64,000 nucleotides of DNA from Clostridiales bacterium (GTDB lineage Bacteria > Bacillota > Clostridia > Oscillospirales > Oscillospiraceae). Each line of letters opens with the position of its first letter. Positions within the stretch are counted from its first letter, which is position 1. The DNA lies in assembly GCA_019420945.1 (NCBI GenBank), contig JAHZGF010000042.1, positions 75,177 to 139,176 on the forward strand. Reading direction: 5' to 3'. Positions 8,022-16,945 of the stretch are shown here, piece after piece. The notes beneath the pieces are model-generated. The model saw nothing but the letters and a program-made list of their open reading frames with translations. It was not told the DNA's origin and did no database searches. The translations under genes and the position numbers were made by a program.

Positions 8022-10349
8022 GGTTTCCTCGTCTCCTTTTTCAAGTTCATCAGAATTTGTTTGAGAAGGGGCTGCCAGTGCGGCGCCACCCCGGTGTTTC
8101 GGTTTGAAAAATCTCAGCCGCAGGGCGTTGGACACCACGCAGACCGAGGACAGGCTCATGGCAGCGGCCCCGAAGATGGGGTTCAGCTGCCAGCCCAGAA
8201 TGGGGAAGAACACCCCGGCGGCCAGGGGGATACCGATGGAGTTGTAAAACAGCGCCCAGAACAGGTTTTCCTTGATATTGCGCAGGGTGGCCTTGGAGAG
8301 TTCATAGGCTCCCACCGCGTCCATGAGGGAGGAACGCATCAGCACTACATCGGCGCTCTCCAGGGCCACATCGGTACCGGCGCCAATGGCAATGCCCACC
8401 TGAGCCCGGGCCAGGGCGGGGGCGTCGTTGATGCCGTCGCCCACCATGGCCACCTTTTTGCCCTGGGCCTGCAGGTCGGCAATGTGCCGCTCCTTGTCCT
8501 GGGGCAGTACCTCAGCGATGACTTGAATGCCGCCCATCTGCCGACCCACTGCCTCGGCGGTCCGTCGGTTGTCTCCGGTGAGCAGTACCACTTCCAGCCC
8601 CAGCTCCTTCATGGCCCTGATGGCCTCCAGGCTGTCAGGCTTGGGAGGATCGGACACGGCAATGGTGCCCATCAGCTGCCCGTCGCAGGAGAAAAACAGC
8701 GGTGTTTTGCCCGCCTCGGCCAGTTGATCTGCCAGAGTAGAGACGTTATCCAGCCCCAGGAACCGGGCGTTGCCGGCCCGGAACAAGCTGCCCTGAATGG
8801 TGCCTTGGATTCCCTGGCCGGGCACTGCCTGGAAATCCTCCACTGGGCAGAGGGGGATGTTCTGCTCTTTTGCTCTGGCCACAATGGCTTGGGCCAGGGG
8901 ATGCTCTGAAAGGGCCTCCAGGGAGGCGGCCACGCAGAGTAATTCTTCCTCCGTATGGTCTCCCTGGGGCAGCAGGTCAGTCACTACGGGCTTGCCTTGG
9001 GTCACAGTACCGGTTTTGTCCAGCACGATGGTGTTGATACTCTGCAGGGCTTCCAGGGCTTCAGCGGATTTGAACAAGGTGCCGTTCTGAGCGCCCCGGC
9101 CAGTGCCCACCATAATGGCCACCGGGGTGGCCAGCCCCAGAGCGCAGGGGCAGGAGATTACCAGCACAGAGACACCAGCCACCAGGGCCCGACTGGGGGT
9201 GCCGGTGACGATGAGCCACACCACGGCGGTGACCAGGGCGATGGCCATGACAATGGGAACGAAAACGCCGGCCACCCGGTCCGCCAGCTTGGCGATGGGG
9301 GCTTTGGAGGCAGAGGCATCCTCCACCAGTTGGATGATCTGGGCCAGGGCGGTGTTTTGTCCCACTCCGGTGGCCCGCATGGTAAAGGAGCCGGTCTGAT
9401 TGATGGTGGCGGCGCTGACCTTGTCACCGGGGCCTTTTTCCACTGGAATCGATTCTCCGGTCAGGGCGGATTCGTCCACGGAAGATATACCCTCCGTCAC
9501 AATGCCGTCCACCGGTACCGCTCCACCGGGTTTCACCCGCAGCAGGTCGCCGGCCTGAACCTGCTCCACCGGCAGTTCCAGTTCTTCGCCCTCCCGCAGT
9601 ACCGTGGCGGTCTTGGGCGCCAGATCCATCAGGGCCCGGATGGCGTCTCCCGTCTTACCCTTGGAGCGGGTTTCCAAGTACTTGCCTACGGAAATTAGAG
9701 TCAATATCATGCCCACCGACTCCAGATAGAGGTGGTTCATCTGATACTCATGGGCCAGGGCCATATCCCCGTGTCCCAGGGCCCAGCCTGTCATAAAGAT
9801 GGCCCAAAGGGAGTAGAGGAAGGCGGCGGAACTGCCTAGGGCGATCAGAGAGTCCATGTTGGGGCTGCGATGCCACAGGGAGCGGAAGCCGTTGATAAAA
9901 TAGTGGTCGTTGATGTACATGATGGGCAGCACCAGCACCAGCTGGGTCAGGGTGAACACCATGGCGTTTTCCACCCCGTGAAAGATGGGGGGCAGGGGGG
10001 CCCCCACCATGTGCCCCATGCACAGATAAAACAGCGGCACCAGAAAGACAATGGACCAAATCAGTCGGCGCTTCATGCCTTTTGCCTGCTCTGCCGCCGG
10101 GTCCGCCTGGGCAGCAGCGGCGGAGGCTGAGGGAGCGGCACCATGGACGCTGGCATGATAGCCCGCCCGGTCCACCGCGGCGCAGATGTCCTCCGGGGAT
10201 AGCTTGGATTCGTCAAATTCCGTCACCATGCTGTTGGCCAGCAGGTTGACGGCGGCCGTATTTACACCATCCAAAGCATTGACAGCCTTTTCTACATGAG
10301 CCTGGCAGGCGGCGCAGCTCATGCCGGTCACGTCAAATTTGCATTTCAT
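7812..10349 (-). CDS. copA: Copper-exporting P1B-type ATPase CopA with a C-terminal CopZ-like domain
   Basis: 845-residue membrane pump for Cu(I). The first heavy-metal domain has GMSCAAC (Cys12, Cys15). The membrane CPC motif is at 400-402, the phosphorylation loop DKTGT at 444-448, and TGES and GDGINDAP are present. An extra heavy-metal domain (GMMCQHC, Cys788 and Cys791) is fused at the C-terminus after a Gln/Ser/Glu linker, which is unusual. The ATG at 10349 is chosen because GGAGG lies just upstream; an 11-codon upstream extension runs through the CsoR operator. It is followed by csoR. Confidence 0.96.
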   Translation of the reverse strand: MKCKFDVTGMSCAACQAHVEKAVNALDGVNTAAVNLLANSMVTEFDESKLSPEDICAAVDRAGYHASVHGAAPSASAAAAQADPAAEQAKGMKRRLIWSIVFLVPLFYLCMGHMVGAPLPPIFHGVENAMVFTLTQLVLVLPIMYINDHYFINGFRSLWHRSPNMDSLIALGSSAAFLYSLWAIFMTGWALGHGDMALAHEYQMNHLYLESVGMILTLISVGKYLETRSKGKTGDAIRALMDLAPKTATVLREGEELELPVEQVQAGDLLRVKPGGAVPVDGIVTEGISSVDESALTGESIPVEKGPGDKVSAATINQTGSFTMRATGVGQNTALAQIIQLVEDASASKAPIAKLADRVAGVFVPIVMAIALVTAVVWLIVTGTPSRALVAGVSVLVISCPCALGLATPVAIMVGTGRGAQNGTLFKSAEALEALQSINTIVLDKTGTVTQGKPVVTDLLPQGDHTEEELLCVAASLEALSEHPLAQAIVARAKEQNIPLCPVEDFQAVPGQGIQGTIQGSLFRAGNARFLGLDNVSTLADQLAEAGKTPLFFSCDGQLMGTIAVSDPPKPDSLEAIRAMKELGLEVVLLTGDNRRTAEAVGRQMGGIQVIAEVLPQDKERHIADLQAQGKKVAMVGDGINDAPALARAQVGIAIGAGTDVALESADVVLMRSSLMDAVGAYELSKATLRNIKENLFWALFYNSIGIPLAAGVFFPILGWQLNPIFGAAAMSLSSVCVVSNALRLRFFKPKHRGGAALAAPSQTNSDELEKGDEETMTKTLQVEGMMCQHCQARVEKALAAVKGVKSVQVNLEEKTAQVECGLLVSDKALTKAVTDAGYEVTGIQ

Positions 10350-10371
10350 AGTTTGCCTCCAATTTCTGGGG

Positions 10372-10397
10372 AGATACCCCACCCCTGGGGGGTATCT
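10372..10397 (-). promoter_or_regulatory. CsoR operator
   Basis: A 26-bp dyad, AGATACCCC-N8-GGGGTATCT, with the G/C tract flanked by TA pairs that is typical of CsoR boxes. It sits directly downstream of the copA -10 element, so bound CsoR would block initiation. A further half-site, GGGGTATCC, is at 10431-10439 next to the -35. Confidence 0.88.
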
Positions 10398-10399
10398 AA

Positions 10400-10428
10400 A
10401 CTATAACAAAAAGATCCTACAATGTCAA
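10400..10428 (-). promoter_or_regulatory. Sigma-A promoter of copA-csoR
   Basis: Minus-strand TTGACA (10423-10428) and TATAGT (10400-10405) with a 17-bp spacer, abutting the CsoR operator. Confidence 0.88.
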
Positions 10429-10456
10429 TAGGGGTATCCGGCCTGGACGAAAAGAA

Positions 10457-10484
10457 GCTCCGGGGCGGAGAACCGTCCCGGAGC
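10457..10484 (-). terminator. Terminator of the DUF378 gene
   Basis: GC-rich stem GCTCCGGG with CCCGGAGC and an inner GCGG/CCGT pairing. T-rich stretches follow on both strands (TTCTTTT on the minus strand). Confidence 0.7.
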
Positions 10485-10551
10485 GTCCTTTTTCGGTCAG
10501 TTGACCTGGAGCAGTCTCTCCTGCAGGGAGAAACAGCTCTAACGGCAGGTG

Positions 10552-10770
10552 TTACTGAGCCTGCGCCTCCCGGCGTACCGTATCCCGTTCCCGGAAGAGC
10601 AGGGAAATGCACCAGATGGCTGCCAGGCCCACAACGGTATAAATGGTGCGGGCCAGCAAGCTGCCGCTGCCGCCAAAGATCCAAGCCACCAGGTCAAACT
10701 GGAACAGGCCGATGCTGCCCCAGTTCAGGCCGCCGATGATGGCAATGATCAGCGCGATTCTGTCGATCAT
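10552..10770 (-). CDS. DUF378 small membrane protein
   Basis: 72-residue protein with two hydrophobic segments (about residues 5-22 and 37-58) separated by the family's typical NWGSIGLFQFDLV turn, plus a charged C-terminal tail (RERDTVRREAQ). DUF378 (YuzA-like) proteins are widespread in Firmicutes and have no assigned function. The start has a GGGAGG ribosome-binding site. It is probably monocistronic. Confidence 0.85.
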   Translation of the reverse strand: MIDRIALIIAIIGGLNWGSIGLFQFDLVAWIFGGSGSLLARTIYTVVGLAAIWCISLLFRERDTVRREAQAQ

Positions 10771-10864
10771 CTTGTCAAACCTCCCAATGATGATTGCGTA
10801 TCTCTATGCGCAGGGTTAATTTGCCCCGAAATAGAAAAACTATGTTTTGTCAAATAAATGAAAC

Positions 10865-10895
10865 AGCCGAAACGCATCAGAAATGCGTTTCGGCT
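10865..10895 (-). terminator. Terminator of the Cys-rich small protein gene
   Basis: 13-bp stem AGCCGAAACGCAT / ATGCGTTTCGGCT with loop CAGAA and a T-rich minus-strand tail, between the gene ending at 10916 and the DUF378 gene. Confidence 0.8.
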
Positions 10896-10915
10896 ATTGG
10901 GCAAATTCGGTTCAG

Positions 10916-11125
10916 TTACAGCTGAAAATCCTCATCCTCCAGCTGGGACAGATCCAGCACCGGAGCGGAGGGAGGCTGGCGCTTCAGGGGATCATATACG
11001 AAATGGCGGCAGTGAAATCCCTCAGAGACAATGCCTTTTTTGGGGCAGATGACCTCACCGTTTTCCAGGCTTCCGCCCCGTTGGCAATAGGCACACCGGG
11101 GATCAATGGATTTACGAAACAGCAT
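10916..11125 (-). CDS. Small cysteine-rich protein, possible zinc ribbon
   Basis: 69 residues starting at ATG 11125 with a GAGGGCGG ribosome-binding site; the longer open frame upstream lacks one and overlaps ylbJ. Cys residues occur as RCAYC and later as ICPKK and FHCRHF, a spacing that could bind one zinc or an Fe-S cluster. The C-terminal end is acidic (LSQLEDEDFQL). I do not recognise a named family and infer no function. It lies just downstream of ylbJ on the same strand. Confidence 0.6.
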   Translation of the reverse strand: MLFRKSIDPRCAYCQRGGSLENGEVICPKKGIVSEGFHCRHFVYDPLKRQPPSAPVLDLSQLEDEDFQL

Positions 11126-11198
11126 GGGCCGCCCTCTTTTCTGCTCAGTTTGAAGAAACCGACCACAGGTGTTACTTGATCGGATTCGACAAAACCTA

Positions 11199-12374
11199 TT
11201 ATAGCTTGCCACGACGGGGATTTCCACCCCTTTTTTTCACATTTTCCGCGCTTAGCCGCAGACACAGCCCCAGCAGCAGCCCCACAGTCAGCAGGGAGAG
11301 CAGCAGCACATTGCCCCAGTGGGGGAGGGAACGGGCATACACCGGCTGACTCAGCAGCAGGGCGGATTCCACAGCCCCTGGCAGCAGTTTCAAAGACAGG
11401 GAGGCCAAGGCGGCGGAGATGAGGCCGTGGAGCAGCTTGCCTGCCAGACAGGGCTTCAGTGTCAGACCGGTGCCCCGTAATACGCTCATGGTCTGGCACT
11501 GGACACTGAGTCCGCCCCAACCCAAAAGAAATGCGGCCATGGGAATGCCCCCGGCCCAGTCTCCGGCCGGCAGGGCGGCCACCCCATTGGACAGCTCCAG
11601 AAAGCCCCCCAACAGTCGTTTTGCCCAAGGATAGCTGAGACCCAAAGGGGAAAAAAAGAACGCCAGACCCCGAGCCAGACCGCCCAGAATACCGAATAAG
11701 GTCAAAAGTTTCAGGATAACGCCAAAAAGTATAATAAAGGCGCAGACGTTAAGGACAGCGGTGTAGCTATCCCGTACTGACTCAGTAAAGACCGCAGCAG
11801 GGCTGATATTCCGGGCCGTCCAGAGGGCATGAACCGGGGCGGTACGGGATTCCGGCCCGTTTGGATAAAACCGGAAAATCAGCCCCACCAGCAGGGCAGA
11901 TACCATATGGACGGCCATCAACAGCAGACCGATTCTGGGGCTGCCGAAGATACCGGCCCCCACTACGCCCAATAAAAAGGCCGGGCCGGAATTGTTGCAG
12001 AACCCCAGCAGCCGCTCTGCCTCAGACCGGGAACACTGGCCGTTTTTGTAGAGCTCCGCCGCCGTTCTGGCCCCCACCGGATAGCCCCCGATGAGTCCCA
12101 GCACCAGGGCCGAGGCGCAGTTTCCGTTGACCCGGAACAGGGGCTGCATGATTCCTTCCACCAGCCGGCCCGGATACTCCGCCAGACCCAGCCCCACAAT
12201 CAGGGAGGACACCACAAAGAAGGGGAACAGGGAGGGGAGAATTACATTGCCGCACAGAGCTAAGCCGTCCTTTCCGGCGCTGATGATCTCCTCCGGCCAG
12301 ACCATCAGCCCAGCCAGAGCGGCCAGCAAGGCGCACCCCAACAGCAGATCCCGCAGTTTCAGCTTCCAAACCAT
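11199..12374 (-). CDS. ylbJ: Sporulation integral membrane protein YlbJ
   Basis: 391-residue polytopic membrane protein with Gate/nucleoside-recognition repeats: GLIGGYPVGARTAAELY and NNSGPAFLLGVVG in the first half, ELSNGVAAL in the second. In Bacillus YlbJ is a sigma-E-controlled protein needed for proper spore envelope formation. The start ATG 12374 is chosen because GAGGTG lies just upstream; a TTG six codons earlier overlaps that site. The ribosome-binding site is buried in a 16-bp hairpin. The substrate, if any, is unknown. Confidence 0.85.
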   Translation of the reverse strand: MVWKLKLRDLLLGCALLAALAGLMVWPEEIISAGKDGLALCGNVILPSLFPFFVVSSLIVGLGLAEYPGRLVEGIMQPLFRVNGNCASALVLGLIGGYPVGARTAAELYKNGQCSRSEAERLLGFCNNSGPAFLLGVVGAGIFGSPRIGLLLMAVHMVSALLVGLIFRFYPNGPESRTAPVHALWTARNISPAAVFTESVRDSYTAVLNVCAFIILFGVILKLLTLFGILGGLARGLAFFFSPLGLSYPWAKRLLGGFLELSNGVAALPAGDWAGGIPMAAFLLGWGGLSVQCQTMSVLRGTGLTLKPCLAGKLLHGLISAALASLSLKLLPGAVESALLLSQPVYARSLPHWGNVLLLSLLTVGLLLGLCLRLSAENVKKRGGNPRRGKL

Positions 12375-12375
12375 A

Positions 12376-12414
12376 AACAACACCTCACGCAATAGGTATG
12401 CGTGAGGTGTTGTT
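12376..12414 (-). promoter_or_regulatory. Long hairpin covering the ylbJ ribosome-binding site
   Basis: Perfect 16-bp inverted repeat, 12376-12391 with 12399-12414, 7-nt loop. The GAGGTG ribosome-binding site of ylbJ is in the 3' arm of the transcript. It may serve as the nrdG terminator (weak TTGTTT tail) and, on read-through RNA, as a translation block for ylbJ. Confidence 0.7.
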
Positions 12415-12490
12415 GGTTTGCCTGGATGTCAAATCTTTTCCATGAGAGACGGATGGTTGGTCTGGCAAAATTCAGGGTACGGAGAGGATA

Positions 12491-13030
12491 TCAGTTCTCC
12501 TCCTGATTGTCCGGGTCCCAGAGCACCACCGAATCTGTCTGCTTGGAGGCTGTTACATCGATGATCCGCTGATTCCGGGAACCCTTGAAGCGCAGAGTCA
12601 GGTCCTTTTCACTCTGGTGAAATTCTCCGTCCACCAGAATGTCAATATAGGACAGCAGCTCCCGGGTGATCTCCCAATCTCCCAGCCGTCCGGCCAGGAT
12701 GTCCTTTTCATAGTCGTATCCGGTGTAGCACCAGACGGATTTTTCCGGATATGTCTCCCGGATGCGCCGCATCAGCGGCAGCAAGGCCTTCTGATTTTCC
12801 GGTTCAAAGGGTTCGCCCCCCAGCAGGGAAAATCCCCGAATGTACCAGGGCTTCAGATAGGCGATGATCTGATCCTCCACTTCCGGGGTGAAGGGCTTAC
12901 CATAGTTGAAATCCCAGGCTTCGGCGTTGAAGCAGCCCTTGCAGTGATGGGTGCAGCCGGAGACAAACAGGCTGACGCGAACTCCGGGGCCATTGGCCAC
13001 GTCGTAGGATTTGATGGTGGCGTAATTCAT
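12491..13030 (-). CDS. nrdG: Anaerobic ribonucleotide reductase activating protein
   Basis: Radical SAM activase of 179 residues that generates the glycyl radical on NrdD, allowing dNTP synthesis without oxygen. The iron-sulfur motif CTHHCKGC gives Cys26, Cys30 and Cys33; GGEPF is the SAM-binding glycine motif. The start at ATG 13030 has a GGGAGGAG ribosome-binding site; the long frame upstream is not coding. No nrdD lies within the window, so the partner is elsewhere. Confidence 0.93.
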   Translation of the reverse strand: MNYATIKSYDVANGPGVRVSLFVSGCTHHCKGCFNAEAWDFNYGKPFTPEVEDQIIAYLKPWYIRGFSLLGGEPFEPENQKALLPLMRRIRETYPEKSVWCYTGYDYEKDILAGRLGDWEITRELLSYIDILVDGEFHQSEKDLTLRFKGSRNQRIIDVTASKQTDSVVLWDPDNQEEN

Positions 13031-13055
13031 GGGAACTCCTCCCTGTCTACTACAT

Positions 13056-13085
13056 ATTGTACCAAATATAGCACAATAGATACAA
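13056..13085 (-). promoter_or_regulatory. Promoter of nrdG
   Basis: Minus-strand TTGTAT (13080-13085), 18-bp spacer, extended -10 TGGTACAAT (-10 hexamer at 13056-13061), 26 nt before the start codon. Confidence 0.65.
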
Positions 13086-13101
13086 GATAGCAAGGGAGAC
13101 T

Positions 13102-14004
13102 TTATGCGGCTGTCGGCTTGCGTTCCGGCAGGCTGAGCAGCATCAGCATGACAAAGATGCAGATGAAGCCCAGAGCATCCCAGAAGGTGAAGGGACTGCC
13201 CAGCAGCAGGGTGCTGATGAGGGCGGCAGCCACCGGCTCGGCAAAGCTGTAAAGGCTGGCCTTTTGGGGACCGATCAGTTTGACTCCCTGCATATAGCAG
13301 CTGAAGGCCAGGATATTTCCGATGAGCACCACTCCGGCGATGCCCAGAATGCCGATAGCGTTGGGTACATAGCCCATGGTCCAGGGGCGGAATATCAGCA
13401 GGAACAGGGTGCCGCCCATGAGGAAGGCCCAGCCCTGGAGCATGGGGGTACCAAATTGCCGCTGCAGGTTCTTGGGCCACATGTTATAGATCACTACGCA
13501 GACGGCGCTGAGTACGCCGGAGCCCAGGGCGATAGGGGATATGGCCAGATCAGTAAAACTGCCGTGGGTAGTCAATAAAAACACTCCGGCCAGGGCCAGC
13601 ACAATAGAACCCACCTCGGCAATTTGGGGCCAGCGGCGGCCGGAGATGCAGGTGATGCCCAGCACCATCACCGGAAACAGATCCTGCAAAATGGTGGCCA
13701 CCCCGGCAGTGGAGTGCTGAATGGTGAAGAAGTAGAGGAACTGGCAGGCGCTCACACCCGCCAGGCCGTAGATCACCAGATCGATGGCATTGCGGCGGGT
13801 CTTCCAGGGAGCGAAAAGTTGCTTTCGGTTCCGGATCAGGAAGAAGAGGCACATCAGCACTCCGGCGCAAAAGAGACGGATGGGCACCAGCCAGGTGGAG
13901 TCCATCCCCTGACGGGAGAACAGGTATTGGCCGATGCAGCCGGAGACCCCCCAGCAGGTGCCGCCAAAGGAGGTCAGCAGGGCCCCCTTTACACGATTAG
14001 ACAT
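13102..14004 (-). CDS. EamA/DMT-family membrane exporter
   Basis: 300-residue protein with about ten membrane helices in two EamA repeats, as in drug/metabolite transporters. The cue FGGTCWGVSGCIGQYLF near the N-terminus and SFAEPVAAALIS in the second repeat are typical of the family. The start at ATG 14004 follows AAGGAAGG. Its promoter overlaps the clpB terminator. No terminator is seen before nrdG, so some read-through is likely. The substrate is unknown. Confidence 0.85.
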   Translation of the reverse strand: MSNRVKGALLTSFGGTCWGVSGCIGQYLFSRQGMDSTWLVPIRLFCAGVLMCLFFLIRNRKQLFAPWKTRRNAIDLVIYGLAGVSACQFLYFFTIQHSTAGVATILQDLFPVMVLGITCISGRRWPQIAEVGSIVLALAGVFLLTTHGSFTDLAISPIALGSGVLSAVCVVIYNMWPKNLQRQFGTPMLQGWAFLMGGTLFLLIFRPWTMGYVPNAIGILGIAGVVLIGNILAFSCYMQGVKLIGPQKASLYSFAEPVAAALISTLLLGSPFTFWDALGFICIFVMLMLLSLPERKPTAA

Positions 14005-14064
14005 TGAAAAATACCTTCCTTTCGGCGTCTTGGTGCAGGACGCGCAGATATCTGACAATGGGAC

Positions 14065-14093
14065 ATTATAGCAAAGCCCCCGAAGGACTGCAA
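14065..14093 (-). promoter_or_regulatory. Promoter of the EamA gene, overlapping the clpB terminator
   Basis: Minus-strand TTGCAG (14088-14093), 17-bp spacer, TATAAT (14065-14070). The -35 and spacer lie within the hairpin that ends clpB. Confidence 0.7.
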
Positions 14094-14107
14094 GAGTCCT
14101 CCGGGGG
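14077..14107 (-). terminator. Terminator hairpin of clpB
   Basis: Stem 14077-14089 with 14095-14107, one A/C mismatch, loop GCAAG, with a short CTTTGC tail on the minus strand. The tail is weak, but it is the only hairpin between clpB and the EamA gene. Confidence 0.65.
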
Positions 14108-14132
14108 TAATTCGCTGATTCAGACAGCAGGT

Positions 14133-16727
14133 TTATTCCACTGCCAACTCGCCGTTTTTCACGGTGACGGTGAGGGTAGCGTTGGGGGCCACATCCCCGG
14201 CAATCAGCTTCCGGGCGATGAGGGTTTCCACCGTGTGCTGGACATACCGGCGCAGAGGCCGGGCGCCAAAGGCGGGGTCGTAGCTGCGGTCGATGATCTC
14301 CTCCTTGGCCTCGTCGGTGAGCTGGACAGACAGCTCCTGGGGCTCCAGACGGCGGTTCAGATCCTGCACCAGCAGGTCGATGATGCCGGTGATGTTTTCC
14401 CGGGTCAGAGGCTTGTAGAAGACAATCTCGTCCAGACGATTCAGGAACTCAGGCCGGAAGGAGCGCTTCAGCAGCTCCTCCACCTGGTTCCGGGCGGTTT
14501 CGCTGATGCTGCCGTCGGGCTCGATGCCATCCAGCAGGAATTGAGAGCCCAGGTTGGAGGTCAGAATGATAATGGTGTTCTTGAAGTCCACGGTGCGGCC
14601 TTGGCTGTCGGTAATCCGGCCGTCGTCCAGCACCTGGAGCAACACGTTGAACACGTCGGGGTGGGCCTTTTCCACCTCATCAAAGAGCACCACAGAGTAG
14701 GGCTTGCGCCGGACAGCCTCGGTGAGCTGGCCGCCCTCCTCATAGCCCACATATCCGGGAGGGGCGCCAATGAGCCGGGACACGGAGTACTTCTCCATGT
14801 ATTCGCTCATATCGATGCGTACCAGGTTGCGCTCGTCATCAAACAGGGTAGCTGCCAGGGTCTTGGCCAGCTCGGTCTTGCCCACGCCGGTGGGACCCAG
14901 GAACAGGAAGGAGCCGATGGGCCGATCCGGGTCCTGAATACCAGCCCGGGACCGCAGGATAGCTTCCGCCACCCGGCTCACGGCCTCGTCCTGGCCGATG
15001 ACCCGCTGGTGCAGGATATCCTCCAGATGGAGCAGCTTTTCCCGCTCGCCCTCCATCAGTTTGGCTACGGGGATGCCGGTCCAGCGCTCCACAATCCGGG
15101 CAATTTCCTCCTCAGTTACTGCGTTGCGCAGCAGGGAGGACTGCTTGCCCTGAGCTGCCAGCCGCTCTTCCTCCTCCAGCTGACGCTGGAGCTGAGGCAG
15201 CTGGCTGTACTGGATGGCACCGGCCTTTTCGTAGTCATAGTTGCGCTGGGCCAGTTCCAGCTGCTGCTTGGCCTGCTCGATCTGCTTGCGCAGCTCCTGG
15301 ACCTTGCCGATGGCGTTCTTTTCATTCTCCCACTGGCTCTTGCGGGCGTTAAAGTCCTCCCGCATGTCCGCCAGCTCCTTCTGGAGCTCCGCCAGACGGG
15401 CCTTGGAGCGCTCGTCCTCCTCCTTCTTCAGGGCGGATTCCTCAATCTCCAGCTGAATGATCTTACGGGAGATTACATCCAGTTCCGTGGGCATGGAGTC
15501 CATCTCAGTGCGGATCAGAGCGCAGGCCTCATCCACCAGGTCGATGGCCTTATCCGGCAGGAACCGGTCGGTGATATAGCGGTTGGACAGGGTGGCGGCG
15601 GCAATGATGGCGTTGTCCTGAATTTTCACGCCGTGATACACCTCATAGCGCTCCTTCAGACCACGCAGAATGGCGATGGTATCCTCCACCGTGGGCTCCG
15701 CCACCAGGACGGGCTGGAACCGCCGCTCCAGGGCGGCGTCCTTCTCGATATACTGGCGGTACTCGTTCAGGGTGGTAGCGCCAATGCAGTGCAGCTCGCC
15801 CCGGGCCAGCATGGGCTTCAGCAGGTTGCCGGCGTCCATGCTGCCTTCGGTTTTGCCGGCACCCACAATGGTGTGCAGCTCATCGATGAACAGAATGATG
15901 CGGCCTTCGCTCTTCTTGACCTCTTCCAGTACGGCCTTCAGCCGCTCCTCAAATTCGCCCCGGTACTTGGCACCGGCAATCAGGGCGCCCATATCCAGGG
16001 AGAAGATGGTCTTGTCGGTCAAACTCTTGGGCACGTCACCGCTGACAATTCGCTGGGCCAGCCCCTCGGCAATGGCGGTTTTGCCCACGCCGGGCTCACC
16101 GATCAGCACCGGGTTGTTCTTGGTTTTCCGGGACAGAATGCGAATCACATTGCGGATCTCATCATCCCGGCCGATCACCGGGTCCAGCTTCTGGGCCCGG
16201 GCCCGCTCCACCAGGTCGGTGCCGTATTTCTTCAGGGCGTCATAGGTCTCCTCCGGGTTGTCGGAGGTCACCCGCTGGTTGCCACGAATGGCGGACAGAG
16301 CCTGCATCAGCTTTTCCTTGGTGATCTGATAGGTCTGGAAGAGCTGCTTCAAAGAGCTGTCGGCGCTGTCCAGCAGGCCCAGCAGCAGATGCTCCACGGA
16401 CACATACTCGTCCTTCATGCCGGAGGCCACGGACTGGGCGGCCTGCAAAGCCCGGTCCACATCCCGGGAGACGTAGACCTTGCCGGCCTCATGACCGGAG
16501 CCGGAGACCCGGGGTTGCTTCTCTACCTCCGCCTTGGCGGCGGCCCGGAAGCTGGCCATGGTGACTCCAGTCTGCTCCAGCAGCTGGGAGGACAGCCCCT
16601 GAGGATCCGCCACCAGGGCATAGAGCAGATGGCACTGCTCGATCTGGGGACTTCCATATTCTGTTGCCGTGGCCTGAGCGGTCTGCAGGACCTCGGTGGA
16701 TTTTTGCGTATAGTTCAGTTGACTCAT
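14133..16727 (-). CDS. clpB: ATP-dependent disaggregase ClpB
   Basis: 864-residue Hsp100 chaperone that rescues aggregated proteins with DnaK. It has the N-terminal Clp-N repeat (from [12 protein letters not shown]), a first AAA+ module (Walker A GEPGVGKT), a coiled-coil middle domain (~400-530), and a second AAA+ module (GPTGVGKT) with the C-terminal small domain. The middle domain separates it from ClpA/ClpC. The start ATG 16727 lies 10 nt after AAAGGAGG; the TTG three codons earlier is too close to that site. A CIRCE element upstream implies HrcA control. Confidence 0.97.
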   Translation of the reverse strand: MSQLNYTQKSTEVLQTAQATATEYGSPQIEQCHLLYALVADPQGLSSQLLEQTGVTMASFRAAAKAEVEKQPRVSGSGHEAGKVYVSRDVDRALQAAQSVASGMKDEYVSVEHLLLGLLDSADSSLKQLFQTYQITKEKLMQALSAIRGNQRVTSDNPEETYDALKKYGTDLVERARAQKLDPVIGRDDEIRNVIRILSRKTKNNPVLIGEPGVGKTAIAEGLAQRIVSGDVPKSLTDKTIFSLDMGALIAGAKYRGEFEERLKAVLEEVKKSEGRIILFIDELHTIVGAGKTEGSMDAGNLLKPMLARGELHCIGATTLNEYRQYIEKDAALERRFQPVLVAEPTVEDTIAILRGLKERYEVYHGVKIQDNAIIAAATLSNRYITDRFLPDKAIDLVDEACALIRTEMDSMPTELDVISRKIIQLEIEESALKKEEDERSKARLAELQKELADMREDFNARKSQWENEKNAIGKVQELRKQIEQAKQQLELAQRNYDYEKAGAIQYSQLPQLQRQLEEEERLAAQGKQSSLLRNAVTEEEIARIVERWTGIPVAKLMEGEREKLLHLEDILHQRVIGQDEAVSRVAEAILRSRAGIQDPDRPIGSFLFLGPTGVGKTELAKTLAATLFDDERNLVRIDMSEYMEKYSVSRLIGAPPGYVGYEEGGQLTEAVRRKPYSVVLFDEVEKAHPDVFNVLLQVLDDGRITDSQGRTVDFKNTIIILTSNLGSQFLLDGIEPDGSISETARNQVEELLKRSFRPEFLNRLDEIVFYKPLTRENITGIIDLLVQDLNRRLEPQELSVQLTDEAKEEIIDRSYDPAFGARPLRRYVQHTVETLIARKLIAGDVAPNATLTVTVKNGELAVE

Positions 16728-16842
16728 AACGGTCAAACCTCCTTTCGGGAGGATATTTCGCCTCCCGTTCCTTTTTGTTTGGTCTCAGTATAGGTCGAGA
16801 GTGTGAACAAATTGTGAACACAAGGTGACGCCAATGTAAATT

Positions 16843-16869
16843 TTAGCACTCTTGATGTGCGAGTGCTAA
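16843..16869. promoter_or_regulatory. CIRCE element (HrcA operator)
   Basis: Perfect TTAGCACTC-N9-GAGTGCTAA. The motif is the binding site of the heat-shock repressor HrcA. It overlaps the clpB -10 element and lies 12 bp from the putative promoter of the divergent gene. Confidence 0.97.
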
Positions 16870-16896
16870 CATATCTGAGATTGCTCCCGGCATCAA
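16868..16896 (-). promoter_or_regulatory. HrcA-controlled promoter of clpB
   Basis: Minus-strand TTGATG (16891-16896), 17-bp spacer, TATGTT (16868-16873), whose last bases are shared with the CIRCE left arm. Confidence 0.75.
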
Positions 16897-16910
16897 AGCT
16901 GTGATACAAT
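16881..16910 (+). promoter_or_regulatory. Possible promoter of the TIGR04076 gene
   Basis: TTGCTC (16881-16886), 18-bp spacer, TACAAT (16905-16910). It overlaps the clpB promoter on the opposite strand. Confidence 0.5.
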
Positions 16911-16945
16911 AAATCTGATCAAAAGCTGTTTGGGAGGCGTTTTCC

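Noticed and set aside
14004..16793. Open frame of over 900 codons antisense to clpB
   Set aside because: Shadow of clpB codon bias; no start signal and no recognisable domain.
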